In this document: positions 44,691-55,971 of the stretch, one piece after another
Position numbering within the stretch: position 1 is the first letter of the stretch
How the letters are laid out: each line of letters starts with the position of its first letter
NCBI GenBank assembly: GCA_015680685.1
Contig: MNCI01013584.1
Coordinates: 756,771-820,770, forward strand
Source: Gnetum montanum
Taxonomy: Eukaryota > Streptophyta > Gnetopsida > Gnetales > Gnetaceae
Length of the DNA: 64,000 nt
Direction of reading: 5' to 3'
Program-made: the position numbers and the translations under genes
The notes under the pieces: model-generated
Told to the model about the DNA's origin: nothing
What the model saw: only the letters and a program-made list of their open reading frames with translations
Database searches by the model: none

Positions 44691-45565
44691 TGATGAGCGA
44701 TGAGATACCCCTTCACCCAACCATACAAATCACAAGTGTTCACATATGATCTAGTAAAATTCTATGGATGGGACTAGTTATGACATCTAGATCATTATGC
44801 TTTGATCCTAGTTCATTATCTTCCCACTTGGACTAGTGGTAGCTTTGTTATGTATGGTTTAGTCCAAAGTGAGGCATATGATGTTGTCTAATCCTATGTT
44901 GCTCCTAATGAGAATAAAGAGATAAATTAATTAAGCTAATGAAAAATAGAAAGTAAAACCTAAACTTACCTACATGCAATGAGTATCAATTTCTAATTAT
45001 CCATACATGCATTGGACTTCATGTAACTACCATTGGGATTACCAAGTGTACATCATTGGGTGTGCCAAACGATACACTGCTAGATTACCAAGTACTTACA
45101 CTTAAGTGCTCATGATTAAGTTGTACTCATTATACTTAATAATAGAAATAGTAAATAGTAATAAATGGAAAAATTTAACTAAAGAAAATAGTAAATAATT
45201 AAAAAATTAAAAAAGGAAAGCAACAATAAATCTAAGTAAATATCACAATGATGGAAGTAATCTCAATCTTTATTTCTAGTCATGTAACATTTCCAAGTAT
45301 GTCACACTTGAACAAATGTGTCATATGATTACAAACATCACATTGTAGGCATGCATTGAAAAATGCATAAGCTAAGAAATACTATCAAAAACTAAGAAAA
45401 AACTATATCTCTACAGTGCACCCAAGTGTTGTATTTATAGGCTAGCACAAAAGAGATGATATCGAATATCTGACATCATTTCTTGGGACCTGATATTGTG
45501 TATTTGATATTGAAGCCTTGATATTAGGCATCCAATATCACCGTTGATGCAATCATGACTCATCA
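44691..45565 (-). repeat. 5' LTR of element B (875 bp)
   Basis: On the minus strand it starts TGATGAGTCATGATTGCATC and ends ATCGCTCATCA, with the TATA box at 45439-45432 and GATATC/CCAATATC words in U3 (45545-45455). It is visibly diverged from the 3' copy at 36430-37287. Confidence 0.9.
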
Positions 45566-45731
45566 TCATATGTGACAAAGCTACCACTAGTCCAAGTGGG
45601 AAGATAGCATCTTGCAATCAATGCTTAACAATCTAGATGCCACAACTAGTTCCATCCATGAAATTCAATCAGATCATGCTTGAACACTTGTGATTTGTAT
45701 GGTTGAACATAGGGATACCTACTGCTCATCA
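45566..45731 (+). repeat. 3' LTR of element A, right part, with B target duplication
   Basis: 45566-45570 (TCATA) is the right target copy of B. From 45571 the sequence continues the interrupted LTR of A (TGTGACAAAGCTACCACTAG) and ends CTACTGCTCATCA at 45731, aligning with 25812-25963. Confidence 0.9.
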
Positions 45732-45736
45732 CATAG
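45732..45736. repeat. Target-site duplication of element A, right copy (CATAG)
   Basis: Identical to 25095-25099. This ties the two outer ends of element A together over 20.6 kb. Confidence 0.9.
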
Positions 45737-46135
45737 CATTTGGAATTTTTTCTATTAAGGTACATTTATGGGGTTCTAGTAAAGCACCTTATCTCCTAGT
45801 TGAAATTTGACTTTTCTTAGCATGAGGTTATGGTGTTACTTGTTGGATGCCTTGTGCATTTCATTCAATGATAGGGCCACTAATTGATTTTTATCTAACA
45901 TGTTAAGATTCATCAATATTTCTCTTTGGTTTAAAATTAAATCTAGTTTAAAGTCTCATGCTATTGAAAGCATATAGAGCTTAGTTTGAATAGGAAGAGT
46001 TGGGAGTTTTGCATACACTAACTCATAGGGAGAATAGTTGATAGGAATTTTCCATGTTGAACAATAACCCCAATGAGCATCATTGAGTTTACTACTTTAG
46101 TGCTTCCTATATCTACTAATTATGCATGTTATTAT
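45737..46135 (-). pseudogene. pol: Integrase C-terminal region of element C (right part); catalytic core deleted
   Basis: On the minus strand the frame shows SSKLNDAHWGYCSTWKIPIN, YSPYELVYAKLPTLPIQTKL and LGDKVLY, matching the region downstream of the integrase core in A and E. The zinc-binding and D,D,E core segments seen in E at 62.57-62.0 kb are absent. The sequence passes from the post-RNase H linker (FLDEILFVGSFH) directly to this point. The domain resumes at 25094 beyond element A. Confidence 0.75.
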
Positions 46136-46179
46136 TTTTGTTATGTTCTTATTGTGACCTCTAGGTGAAAAGAACCAAC

Positions 46180-46660
46180 AAAGAGGATTTCATCAAGGAA
46201 TTGATTAGATAGTGGGCCTTCATCCTCTTTGCTATCCCATCTTAACTGAGATAAGTGGTTAGAAAACATATTCTCAGTTTTCTTTCTATCAATCATTGTC
46301 AAATCAAACTCTAGAAGGATCACCAACTAGTGTATGACATGTGGGATTACTAGTGGTTTATTCATTAGGAACTTTATAGCACTATGGTTGGTGTGCACAA
46401 AAACCTAGTATCCAAGCACATAGTGACTAAATTTCTCTAAGGCATACACCACTACCATGAGTTCCTTTTTAGTGATGGTGTAGTTTAGTTGTGCACCCAC
46501 AATGCTTCTACTTATATAGTGGATGTAGTATGGATGTTTCTAATCATCCAACTATGTAAGTATGATTCCTAGAGCATAATTCAATACATTGATCATGATG
46601 TGGAATGGCCTAGATTAGTTCAATGATCATAGAATTAGAGTTTCTATGAGTTTTTGCTTT
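46180..46660 (-). pseudogene. pol: RNase H of element C, decayed
   Basis: Motifs on the minus strand: FHIMINVLNYALGIILTQLD (first Asp replaced by Asn), LNYTITKKELMVVVYALEKF (Glu), FVHTNHSAIKFLMNKP and FDLTMIDRKKTENMFSNHLS. Frames are nearly continuous over 200 codons, unusually well kept for this window. Confidence 0.8.
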
Positions 46661-47740
46661 AACTACTAGAATGCATTCTCACATTTCTTGGTCTAGGTGA
46701 ATAGTGCATCTTTCTTTATGAGCTCCACCAATGGTTTAGTAATCTTCAAAATTTTTTTAACAAAGTGCTTATAGTAATCGATGTGGTGAAGGAATGGCCT
46801 TAGATATTTCACTATTTTTGATTAACTAGTTATTCCTTGGATGACTTGTACTTTCTTTAAGTCCACCTTGATCCCTTTATTTGAAATCCTATGCCACAAG
46901 ACAATGCCCTCTTGGATCATGAGATGGATTTTTTGCCAATTGAGTCTTAAATTCATTTCCACACATCATTGAATAACTTTCTTAAGGTGGTCTAAGGCTT
47001 GCTCAAGGGTAGCCCCATAGGTAGAGAAGTCATCCATGAAGACTTCTACCCTACTACCTATCTATTGTTGAAATATTCTTAGGACCAATCATTGGAATGT
47101 GATAGGAGCATTAAATAGGCCCAAGAACATCTTCCTATATGCAAAAGTCATCTAAGGAGTCATGAATGTAGCCTTGGCCTAGTTCTCTAGAGAAATTTGG
47201 ATTTGATTATAACCACTATAACAATCTAGAAAGCTATAGTAATAATTCCATACAATGGTGTCCAACACCTAGTCCACAAATGACAATGAAAAATGGGCTT
47301 TATAAGTTACCATATTCAACAGCCAAAAGTGTATATAGACTCTCTAGTCTACTTCCTTCTTTGAAATAATAATAATTTGAATAATCAACTTACTATCCAT
47401 AATTGGGTAGATGAACCCAACTTTGAGGAGTTATTCAATCTTCTTCTTGATGATCTACTTGAGTTCTGAGTTCAATCATCTTTGCAGTTTTCTTTCTAGC
47501 TTGATGGAAGATTTTATGTAGATTTGGTGCTAGAATATTTTAGGATATATTCCTATTAGCTCATGATATAACTAAGTAAGGCTATTGATAATTTGTTCAA
47601 AACTGTCAAAAATTTCCTTTTTTGCTTAGGATTAAGTATGGCATTGATAATTATTGGCTTGCCATTATTGAGAAATGCATATTCCATGCTTGCTAGTAGA
47701 GCCTTTAACTCAAGGGGAATCTTTCTTGAAAGTGCCAAGG
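46660..47740 (-). pseudogene. pol: Pre-RT linker and reverse transcriptase of element C, decayed
   Basis: The linker is open at 47738-47556 (ELKALLASMEYAFLNNGKPI, then LNPKQKRKFLTVLNKL), an Athila-like signature. The RT shows FLDCYSGYNQIQISLEN, KATFMTP, FLGLFNAPITF and the catalytic FMDDFSTYGA, then LNWQKIHLMIQEGIVL. Stops interrupt it at expected Gln and Trp. Confidence 0.85.
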
Positions 47741-48089
47741 ATCTCCAACTATCCCCAATCTATTTCACTTTCTGCATCAGATAGTTAGTGATAGAGTTAC
47801 TCTAGTTTATCCATGCTTTCAACATAAGAGCTAAGAAGGCTCTCAACTAGTTCCATGTACATTGTTGATCTAGCTTCATCATCTATTATTAGCCATTAGG
47901 TGATTTTTTATTTATTTCCTACTATATATAAGCATATTTTATTCTATAATTTTTTCACATTTATTGTATGCTTGAAGTGATGTGTCTTCGATGATCCATG
48001 GTTTCTGCATGCAATGGCATCCTATGTCACTATATGTAATGCATAAAACTCTCTTCTTCTCTACTTCTCCAAATTTATTTTTCTTGAAA

Positions 48090-48480
48090 ATATCTAAGGA
48101 AAGGTCTCAAATCTCCATTCTCACATCAATGATTCTCAACCATGTCCTTTCCATGATGATAGGGAAGTCCCACTTGTAGTTCTCCTCGTGGATCACTAGG
48201 AAATTAGTAGGATAGGATCATCCACAAATAGTGGTCATGATGTCCTCCACCAATCCCAAAGGAATAGTGATGGATTGGTCTACTAGCTTTAGTCTAATGT
48301 TACTTTTTGTCAAGGGAGGTAGGTTTTAGGCCTTTTAAATCTCTTCAAAAATTAAGATAACTCTAGAACCTAAATTCAAAAGAACCTTGCATAGTCTACT
48401 TATAGTGATTTGCAAGTAAATGAGGGGACCCCTAGGATTAAATATATTTCTAGGAAGATGGTCAACCTTAATCTAATCTA
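48090..48480 (-). pseudogene. pol: Protease of element C, decayed
   Basis: On the minus strand LCKVLLNLGSRVILI occupies the catalytic-loop position, with Asn where the catalytic Asp is expected. RLKLVDQSITIPLGLVEDIM and YPTNFLVIHE follow. The RSI-P-G-VEDV pattern is typical of Athila-lineage proteases and is one of the reasons for the lineage call. Confidence 0.7.
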
Positions 48481-48499
48481 TAACCATATGGGTGAACAT

Positions 48500-51055
48500 G
48501 ATAGTATGGAGTTGGGGAGCATTTTGGTTTGAAGGATTTTCTAGATAAATTTTAAAGGTTGAAGAAGTAGAGTTGATAGCCATAGGTATTTGAGAGGCTT
48601 TAATGGGGCTGATGGTTCTAAAGAAAGACCTCTTACGAGGCTTGGGTTTAGGACCACTCAATTGAAGAGTTGGCTATAAATTCACTACCCTCATGACATT
48701 TCTTTGCTATGGTTGGGTAGGTATTTCCCTTTGCATGGATTGAGTAGGTGGTAGAGCGATTGTTGGTGATGGTGCAAGAGTGGGTATGTGTTGAGGAATA
48801 TAAAAGGAAGATAGAGACTCCCTCTTTGGAGAAGGAACTCTATAGTACTCTAGATGATAGTAGTGGCATGGGAAGGAAGCACTACTAGATACCAACTCCT
48901 GAACATAGTAGCCATAGGAATCTAGTTGGTTGCTACCTTGGTGGTGGCATCCCCCATGACTGTGGATGTTGCCACTACTAGTACTACTCTTGAGGTTGAG
49001 GTAGCACTCTACTTGGATAGTATGCATGTTGGTGGAATTACTTCTTGTAGTTACCATTTTTCCAATATAGCATTCAAAGTATACATCTTAGATTCTTATA
49101 AGTATGAAAATACTAGACAACATTCCTTAGGATATCCATATTGGAAAATGTCATAATCATCATCATTGTTGTCAGAATTTGCAACCTTTCTACTACTACA
49201 GCTTTACCCTTATTTTTATGATATTCCAATTTAGTATCCTTTTTATTTTTCATTTTATGATCATTACCTACTTGATCTCTACATTCTTCTATAATATTTA
49301 GAGTAGTTTGGAACTTCTCATTCAAGGAGTTTCATATCTTATCCATATTGGCTGATATTTTGATAATAAATTTTTATATTAGTAAGGTTTTCCTCTACAC
49401 CACTTCATCAAGTAGTGCTTCTTGTTATCATAGAAATGGACCTCCCTCTTGTGAATGGAGGGATCTCTATCATATTCCTTTGCACTTCCTAATTTCCTTA
49501 CTTCACCTTCCTCTTTGGCCACCTAATTAATGAAGGTTTGAATCTAATGAATCCTTAGCTTAGAAAGTCTCCCTTGGGCATAGACCCCAAAGGTTTTACT
49601 TATTTTAGTCCTAAGCCCATCTATGATATGATGCAGCTAATCCCATTGGGAGTATCCATGTCCTAGGAATTAGTGTAAAAGGAAATATTACCTGCCTAGT
49701 GCTACATCCAAGGACTCATGATTACCTTGTTTCTAGCCTTGGATTTGCCTCCACAAATTGGAAACTCTAGAGTACATTTGATACTTGTTATTGAGAAGCT
49801 CCAACATTGTACTTCATTGGTAGATAGATTTCTATTCTAAGGACTAGTACTAGCTTTCAACTTCTTTTATGAGTATCCTAGGGAATATTTTTAGCTTTTT
49901 CCATTCAATCTTAATATTTTTCAAGGCATATGCATCACGAAAGGCTTGGAGGTGAGTTTGCGGATTTGAGTTATATCCCCCTTCAAATCTTGGGATATTT
50001 TTCATATCTAGCCTTTTGATATGGCTACCCTTCAAGTTCCTGGTTGGTATTTTGAATACCTTTGAAATATTCTACATGTTCCTGGTAGCTAGCATAGGCT
50101 TATCATAGTCATAACGGTCCTAATGGCCATTGTCATGACCATGATGCCTATGATGAGTTCAACTATGCCTTCTTTCTCTATGATGCTTCCCTACTTGCTA
50201 TTGCTCTTTCCCCTACTCCCTATTACCTTAGTGGGATTTGTGATCATCCCTATCCCATCATTCATCTTCATTCCATTCCCTACTATTCTTTTTATTGTCT
50301 TAGCCTCTACGTCTACTATTAGAGTTGGAGGAGAAAGATGATGAGGATAATGAAGAGGGTAAATAAGAAGGAGAATTAGCATCAGAATGATACCTATGGG
50401 ATTCTCTTCTTTAATCCCTACCCCATTTCTTGGGTTTATCTTTTTCTTGGTGTTTTTCATTATTCTTTCTTTTGGATGATCAGATGTGGCTACCATCTTT
50501 CAAGGTTCCTTGGTCTTAAGAACCATTCTTCCTATTATCAAGGTTATCTATAGTTGATTGTAACTATTGGTTAAGGATCTTTCCATCAAAGAAAGGGGAA
50601 GAGTCTGTGTATGAGGAGGTACTCAAAAAGAAGTCCCTACCTTCCTTGTATTATTGTAAAAATAATTGGATAGGGAACCTCTTGCCTTTTGAAGCCTCAT
50701 AGCATGCTTCCATTTGTTGACCCTTCCTTTGTTGGGCATTGATGAGATGTTAGTCCCTATAGAGATGACCCTGGACTTCATACTCTACATTCAGTTCAAT
50801 GATGCCATACCAAATTAGATTGTTCATCAACATTGTAGGAATTAATTGGTTGGGAGGTAACATAATGTTACCCTCCATATTCCTTCATCCTTGTTTCTTA
50901 TCATAACGTAGGATGAAGTTAAAGTATAGAGTGTAAGGTTTAGGATGGGTGTAGACAACACAAAATCATTGGGACATATGCATCTTAGGAACCTCCTATT
51001 TTTTATTGGTTTTGCTAGTAGGTGGTGGAGATTTGTCCCTACGAGAAGAAGCCAT
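48500..51055 (-). pseudogene. gag: Gag of element C, decayed
   Basis: The ATG at 51055 (ATGGCTTCTTCTCGTAGGGA) lies about 130 bp after the primer site and matches the start in A and D. A basic, Asp/His-rich segment covers 50.6-50.1 kb. The core is open at 50035-49850: LDMKNIPRFEGGYNSNPQTH, LQAFRDAYALKNIKIEWKKL. Its second part lies near 49690-49600 (LHHIIDGLRTKISKTFGVYA). A Gly/His/Pro-rich tail (SSGNIHSHGGCHHQGSNQLD) lies at 49000-48700. Confidence 0.75.
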
Positions 51056-51184
51056 ATTTATTTCTATTGCAAATTAAATAGTGTGCTTTTTCTTATGTTC
51101 TTTAATGATTAGTCATTTAATGGTCTTTACAATGTCTTTTTCAGATTCACTACCTTTTGTACTTAGTCAACTTAGCTACACTAA

Positions 51185-51204
51185 GTTCCTAGCAATGACA
51201 CCAT
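51185..51204 (-). other. Primer-binding site of C (decayed)
   Basis: Directly after the LTR end the minus strand reads ATGGTGTCATTGCTAGGAAC, a decayed version of the tRNA-Asp-type site seen in B. Confidence 0.65.
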
Positions 51205-52075
51205 TGATGAGTAGTAACTAGTCCCTCCATCCAACCATATGAATCACAAGCTTGCACTAGCGATCTGATCAAATTCCATGGACTTAGCACCTAAGTGTAC
51301 CTATAGACAAAGATAGTGACTTGGAGAATTATGATCATTATCTTCTTAGCTCTTACTTGTGTAAGCTCATTTGTATGATTAAGTGTGAGCAAAGTCATAT
51401 GATGCTTTATTTATACTTTATATGTTTATTTATTTAATCTAAGTGTTGAAGTAAATATAATTAATTAATAAATTAACTAATTAACTATTTTTAATGATTC
51501 CTAAGCTAACTAGCCTAACATGAGCATCCAGGCTCACTTTTTGTACACATTCTGAACTCATCTATAACTATTGAGCTATCAAGTATTTATAATTAGGCAT
51601 ATCAAAGAGACACTATGAGGTTACCAAGCATTAAAATGTATGTTCAAAGTGGTTGTACTTATGTGCTTATTATTGAGTGTATTAATTAACTAAGGACAAG
51701 AATATAAATTACATTAATAATAAAGTGCATGAAATAAACATTAATCCATTTTATGTGTTGTAAGGAATATCAAGAATCTCATTTTTATTGTCATCACATC
51801 AATGGATCTAGGTACAATGATGCTCAAATAAGGATCTATACAATTGCTTGAAGTCCTAGTCTAGGCACTCAAAAAATATTCTAACTCTAGTGGGAAAAAA
51901 CTATAAGTACCTGGCTACTCTAATGACATAACATGTCATAAATGTGGTGGGTATGTTCATTTATATAAGTGTGACATGACATTGTATCAATTCATCTTCT
52001 CATGCATCAACAGGGCTACATAAATGGGGTTAGATCAATGCATGCTCATTGATGTAGCTAGTTAATGAATCATCA
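51205..52075 (-). repeat. 5' LTR of element C (871 bp)
   Basis: On the minus strand it starts TGATGATTCATTAACTAGC and ends TTACTACTCATCA; the TATA-like TTATATAA is at 51968-51961. U3 is about 107 bp and carries ATCAATG/GCATGCATTGATC words rather than the GATATC words of A, B and E, so C belongs to a distinct subfamily. R/U5 is alignable with the other LTRs. The right flank is AGGGT (52076-52080). The 3' LTR is missing because C is cut near 20.3 kb. Confidence 0.8.
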
Positions 52076-52079
52076 AGGG

Positions 52080-53459
52080 TTAAGTGTTTGTCTAGCAAGA
52101 AAACACTTTGAGTAGAGCTCAAATCTTGTAAAGGTTATGGTATCCTTGAAACCACATTTTTTTAAGGAATAAATTCTAGAGATGTGCAAGGATTTTACCC
52201 TTTGAGTGTGGAGGTATCCAAGTTGGGGAACGATGTAAAAATTATGTGTGATTTTTGGTGGCTGTATTTCATTTAATTGGAAAACCTATTTAACTCTCCT
52301 TCTAAGTTCTTGATCCTAGAAAAAAGGTAGTGAAAAAATTTATTAGAAGACTAACTATTATCATTCTTATGTTTTTCTTGCATAATTCTATTTTATAAAA
52401 GGATCATCCAAACATCTTCATTATTATTTCAGTTTACAATTCATTTTGCTATAAGAGAAGTATGCTAGTTATAATAATTAATGAGGTAAAGTCCTCCATC
52501 TTTGTTTCCATTAGTGCAAATATTATGTAGGAACACGTCTTTTGATTCAATTATTCTTTCCTACTTATGTTTTTTGTAGGTCTTGAGCTCTATGGAGACA
52601 TCTTAGAGGTCAAGGATGCATCTTGGATGGGAGTGAAGTCTTCATAGAAGACATCTTTAGTTTGGCAAGAGGTGTCTTAGGATTTGAGGAGACATCTTGC
52701 CTATAGAGGGGATGTCCTGCTAACAATGAAGACATATCAGGTAAAACATCTTGCATAGAAGGAAAGGTCTCCCAAAAATAATAAATGTTTTGACCAAAAG
52801 TGGTGTATTTGTAGGGGATGATACAAGAAGACTAGAGATGATCCATATAATCAAAATATTTTTGGATTTGGTTTTTCAAAGTTGAAAGATGGTTGAGATG
52901 AAGTAAAAAGATAGAAACAACATGAAAACTCCAAGTTGAGCTTGCAAAAGATTTCCCTATATTTTTATCTTATTTTCTTAATAAATTTGTTGGTGTTTCA
53001 TGTTTATAGATTAATAAAGAGTAAGAGAGAAATCTTGGTGAAAGCTCTAGAGTTGAGGAGAGCTTAGTAAGAGTGTAATAAAGTACATCAAGTGAGTGCA
53101 TGTTTGGTTGCATCTCTAGCATTAATGTATGTGGATTGGCCTATGGTTCTTGTCTCTTATTTACTTCTTCGAATTGAATTTTAATCTTGGGTTGTGGGAG
53201 AGATTTTCCATTGGTTGTGTCTTACATTAAGAATAACCATTGTGTGGTTATAAAGCCTCATGGTCTTCAATATAATTTGAGTATTTTGAAAAATTTTGGA
53301 TGTTTTGTGGATTCTAGGAACCCTATTGTAATCTTCTAATTTAATAATTAAAGATAGCTAGTTTTCTTAATTTTTAGCAAAAAATAAGTATCTTTTCATA
53401 ATATTTGAATTTTGTATTTGAAGGTGATTAATTATTGGAGTGAACTTGTTCCAACGTTA
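52080..53459 (+). repeat. LTR of chromovirus-like element F, with GACATCTT array
   Basis: Noncoding, T-rich sequence upstream of a primer site. Between 52590 and 52780 the word GACATCTT or a close variant (GGAGACATCTT, GAAGACATCTTT, AACATCTTGC) occurs at least five times, a likely U3 motif array. The left end of the LTR could not be placed; C may be inserted in it. No coding sequence is seen. Confidence 0.45.
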
Positions 53460-53460
53460 T

Positions 53461-53476
53461 TGGTATTGGATCTTTG
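53461..53476 (+). other. Primer-binding site of F (tRNA-Met type)
   Basis: TGGTATTGGATCTTTG differs at three places from TGGTATCAGAGCTTTG, the initiator tRNA-Met site used by most plant Ty3/gypsy and Ty1/copia elements. It lies about 100 bp before the Gag ATG. Confidence 0.65.
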
Positions 53477-53557
53477 TATTGGGTTTTGTGTTGATTAAAG
53501 CTTTGGAGCTTGTATTTATTATTTCTTGAAATTGGTTAAGGATTTTTTCAATTTTAG

Positions 53558-54740
53558 ATGGCACTTAAGAAGAAATAGTTTAAAGCATTGAATAAAGACA
53601 TGAAAAGCATGAAGTTTTCCTTCTAGATTATGGTTGCTTAGTTAGATGAAATTAATATAAAGGAAAATAAAAATGATAGTCCTAGCTATATCTAGACACA
53701 CAGAGTTGAAGAGCATGCACATTTAGATGAAGAAGTTTCACAACCAAGTGGAGATAGAGCAGATGATGAGGAAAGATAATCCAACTATGGGAGCATAGGA
53801 ACCCATTAGCCAAGGATTTCAATGGGAGGAAATTCTATTCCTTAGATGAATATTTTGAGGACTCCAATTATGGTAAATACTTCTTCTTCAGGAAAGCTTG
53901 ATGAGGAAGATGAGGTAAGGCTTACTATAGTGTTTAGAGATGCTACAAGACTTTCATACATTGAATTGAAGACTTTCAGTGGTATAGAAGGAATCAATGA
54001 TTTTGCAAGTTGGCTGAAGGTACTTGAAAAACTTTTCTAATTGGAAGAGGTACTAAATAACTTAAGGGTACTTGTTTCTAAATCTAAATTAGAAGATATG
54101 ACTTGTACTTAGTTGGAAAAGGAATCCTAGGGTTATGAAACATGAAACGATCAATCCATAAGAGATTAGAATATGATAAAATATAAGTTTAAATAAAATT
54201 TTAATAGTCTTGTTAGAGATAAGAGACTATTACGAATTTGAAATTCCTAGGGCAAGGTAACAAGGATGTCAAAGAATTTCACATTAAATCTTATAAATTA
54301 TTCCATCAAGCTAAGGTAAACTAGAAAGAATATTAATAAAACTTCAATCTTTATAGAAGGTCTCAAAATGATGTACCTATAGGGTTTATATTTTTATGAG
54401 CCACAAACCATTTATGAGCCTTGTGATTTGGCAATCAAGGCTAAGAAGAAATTAAGTGGATTTCAAAATAGGAGCAAACAAACTTCCAATGCGAAGGAGA
54501 AGTGATTCAAATCTAAGAAGGGTTTCAAGTACAAAATTGAAGACAAGGATGGTAGCCATGATAAGAAGATTGAAAGAGGTGATGAGAAGGGTAAAGCTAA
54601 GAAGTACCAAGGTAAGAAAGGCAAGGGTCAAGGCATCAACTCATAAAAAAATCTAGTGCTTCAAGTGCGAAGAATAGGAACATAAGCAATGGAAATTTCC
54701 ACTTCACAAGATATCCAAGAAAAAAGATGTGTAAACCATG
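53558..54740 (+). pseudogene. gag: Gag of chromovirus-like element F, decayed
   Basis: The start is the ATG at 53558. The core from about 53960 shows IELKTFSGIEGINDFASWLK, LEKLF and RDWNMIKYKFKQ-like text with stops, the usual Gag order. A Lys-rich segment (54450-54650) precedes a zinc knuckle at 54657-54710: two Cys and the His are visible (CFKCEE, then EHKQWKFP), while the last Cys is replaced by Phe. Confidence 0.7.
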
Positions 54741-55971
54741 GATTTGGAGGAGTAATAAATTCAACATCTTTAGAGAGGTAATACTAATGATCCAAAAATT
54801 AAGAAAGGTTCTGAATTAAATTCTTGTGCATTCATTGGGAATGTGAATAGTGGAGAATACTCAAATAGAAAACTCTTATTTTAGATTATGACTATATGTT
54901 TTCTTAGTAGAGAAGGGAATCATGTTTTGATAAATAGAGGAGTCCAAGAAAATTTCATTTATTTTTGGGTAGTTTATAGATTAATATTGGTAACCAATCC
55001 TCATCCTTAACCTTATAAAGTGCATTGGTTATCTAAAGATTTTTCCCAAGAGGTGATAGAACAATGTTGTTTGAAATTTAAAAAATATATTTTCATGTTG
55101 TTGTGAAGTATGATGTACTTATTATAGATTCTATTGATATAATTCTTATTAGAAATTGGAATTTTAATAATGGTGCTTATGTTGATGAAGCATGAAACAT
55201 GTGGAGGGTAGCTAGACTTTAGGATATCCATAAGTTGATTCCCATGATAGCTAAATAAGTGAGGTAGAAAGGCTTACTTAATGCTTCATTAATCCTTCTA
55301 GGAGAGAGGGAATATATTAAGGAATATGATGAAATAGGTTTTGATTTTGTTGTTATGACAATAGTTGCTAATAATTATGATGATGAGTAGGTTGAAGTTC
55401 CTACAGGTGTATTAGGCTTGATGAAGAAATTTTTCAAGGTGTTTAATGAGAAAGATGAAAGGCCTAGTGAAGTAGAGATCATTGAGAAAAAGAGTTTTCA
55501 AGAATTTCTTATTAAGCAAGGGAGTGCTTAATACTCAAAATTTTTAGAAGAGGGAACCAACAGCTTCATAAAAAAGACCAAGAGATCTTCATAATCTAAG
55601 ATGATGTGTGTTGTTGATTACACAGAGTTTCTACCTCATAAGTTATGGGGGTGAAAGATCAAGGTCAAAGGAGTGGCAAAGATCAAGGGAATTATTTAAG
55701 AAGGATCAAGGGCATCAATAGAGGGTATGATACATATTCTTGGTGTAATTGTTCTATACCTTGTGGCAAGGGAAAGGAGATTCTTTACCAAGTTGAGGCT
55801 ATTTTATGGGAGAGAGATGAGTCTTCTAGCCAAGGTATGTAAAAGAATGATTACTTTGATGATAAATATAATGTTCAAGGCATGGAGGATAATTTACCTT
55901 TTGATTTGATACCTACAAAATGGAATAAAGAAGTTGTTAATGATTCCTTTGAAGAGGAGAAGCCATTGGGG
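54740..55971 (+). pseudogene. pol: Protease and truncated pol of element F
   Basis: The protease shows NPHPQPYKVHWLSKDF-like text (a stop in it), EVIEQCCLKFK and a decayed version of the D-A-C-H-ILLGRPW segment (VVKYDVLIIDSIDIILIRNW), typical of chromovirus-type elements. A pre-RT linker follows (EVPTGVLGLMKKFFKVFNE, near 55400). RT is absent. The remaining 500 bp are open in pieces (NDYFDDKYNVQGMEDNLPFD near 55850) but not recognised. The sequence ends at the LTR of D. Confidence 0.55.

Larger units (their letters stand above)
36430..45565 (-). mobile_element. Athila-like element B, non-autonomous (gag and 3' ORF, no pol)
   Basis: A complete 9.1-kb element with two LTRs, a recognisable primer site, gag, 3' ORF and target duplication, inserted in the 3' LTR of A. 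No protease, RT, RNase H or integrase motif is found between gag (to about 42.4 kb) and the post-pol pyrimidine tract (42.1 kb). It must have depended on enzymes from other family members. It is the youngest layer of the nest C, A, B. Confidence 0.85.
25100..45731 (+). mobile_element. Athila-like LTR retrotransposon A, containing nested element B
   Basis: This is a full-length element defined by two LTRs, a primer site, gag-pol, a 3' ORF, a polypurine tract and an exact 5-bp target duplication. It is about 11.5 kb long without B. It lies in the integrase coding sequence of element C. The lineage call rests on the tRNA-Asp-type primer site (best kept in B), the protease signature and the extra ORF between pol and the 3' LTR. 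Internally it lacks the end of gag and the catalytic half of protease, and all frames are broken. Confidence 0.9.
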
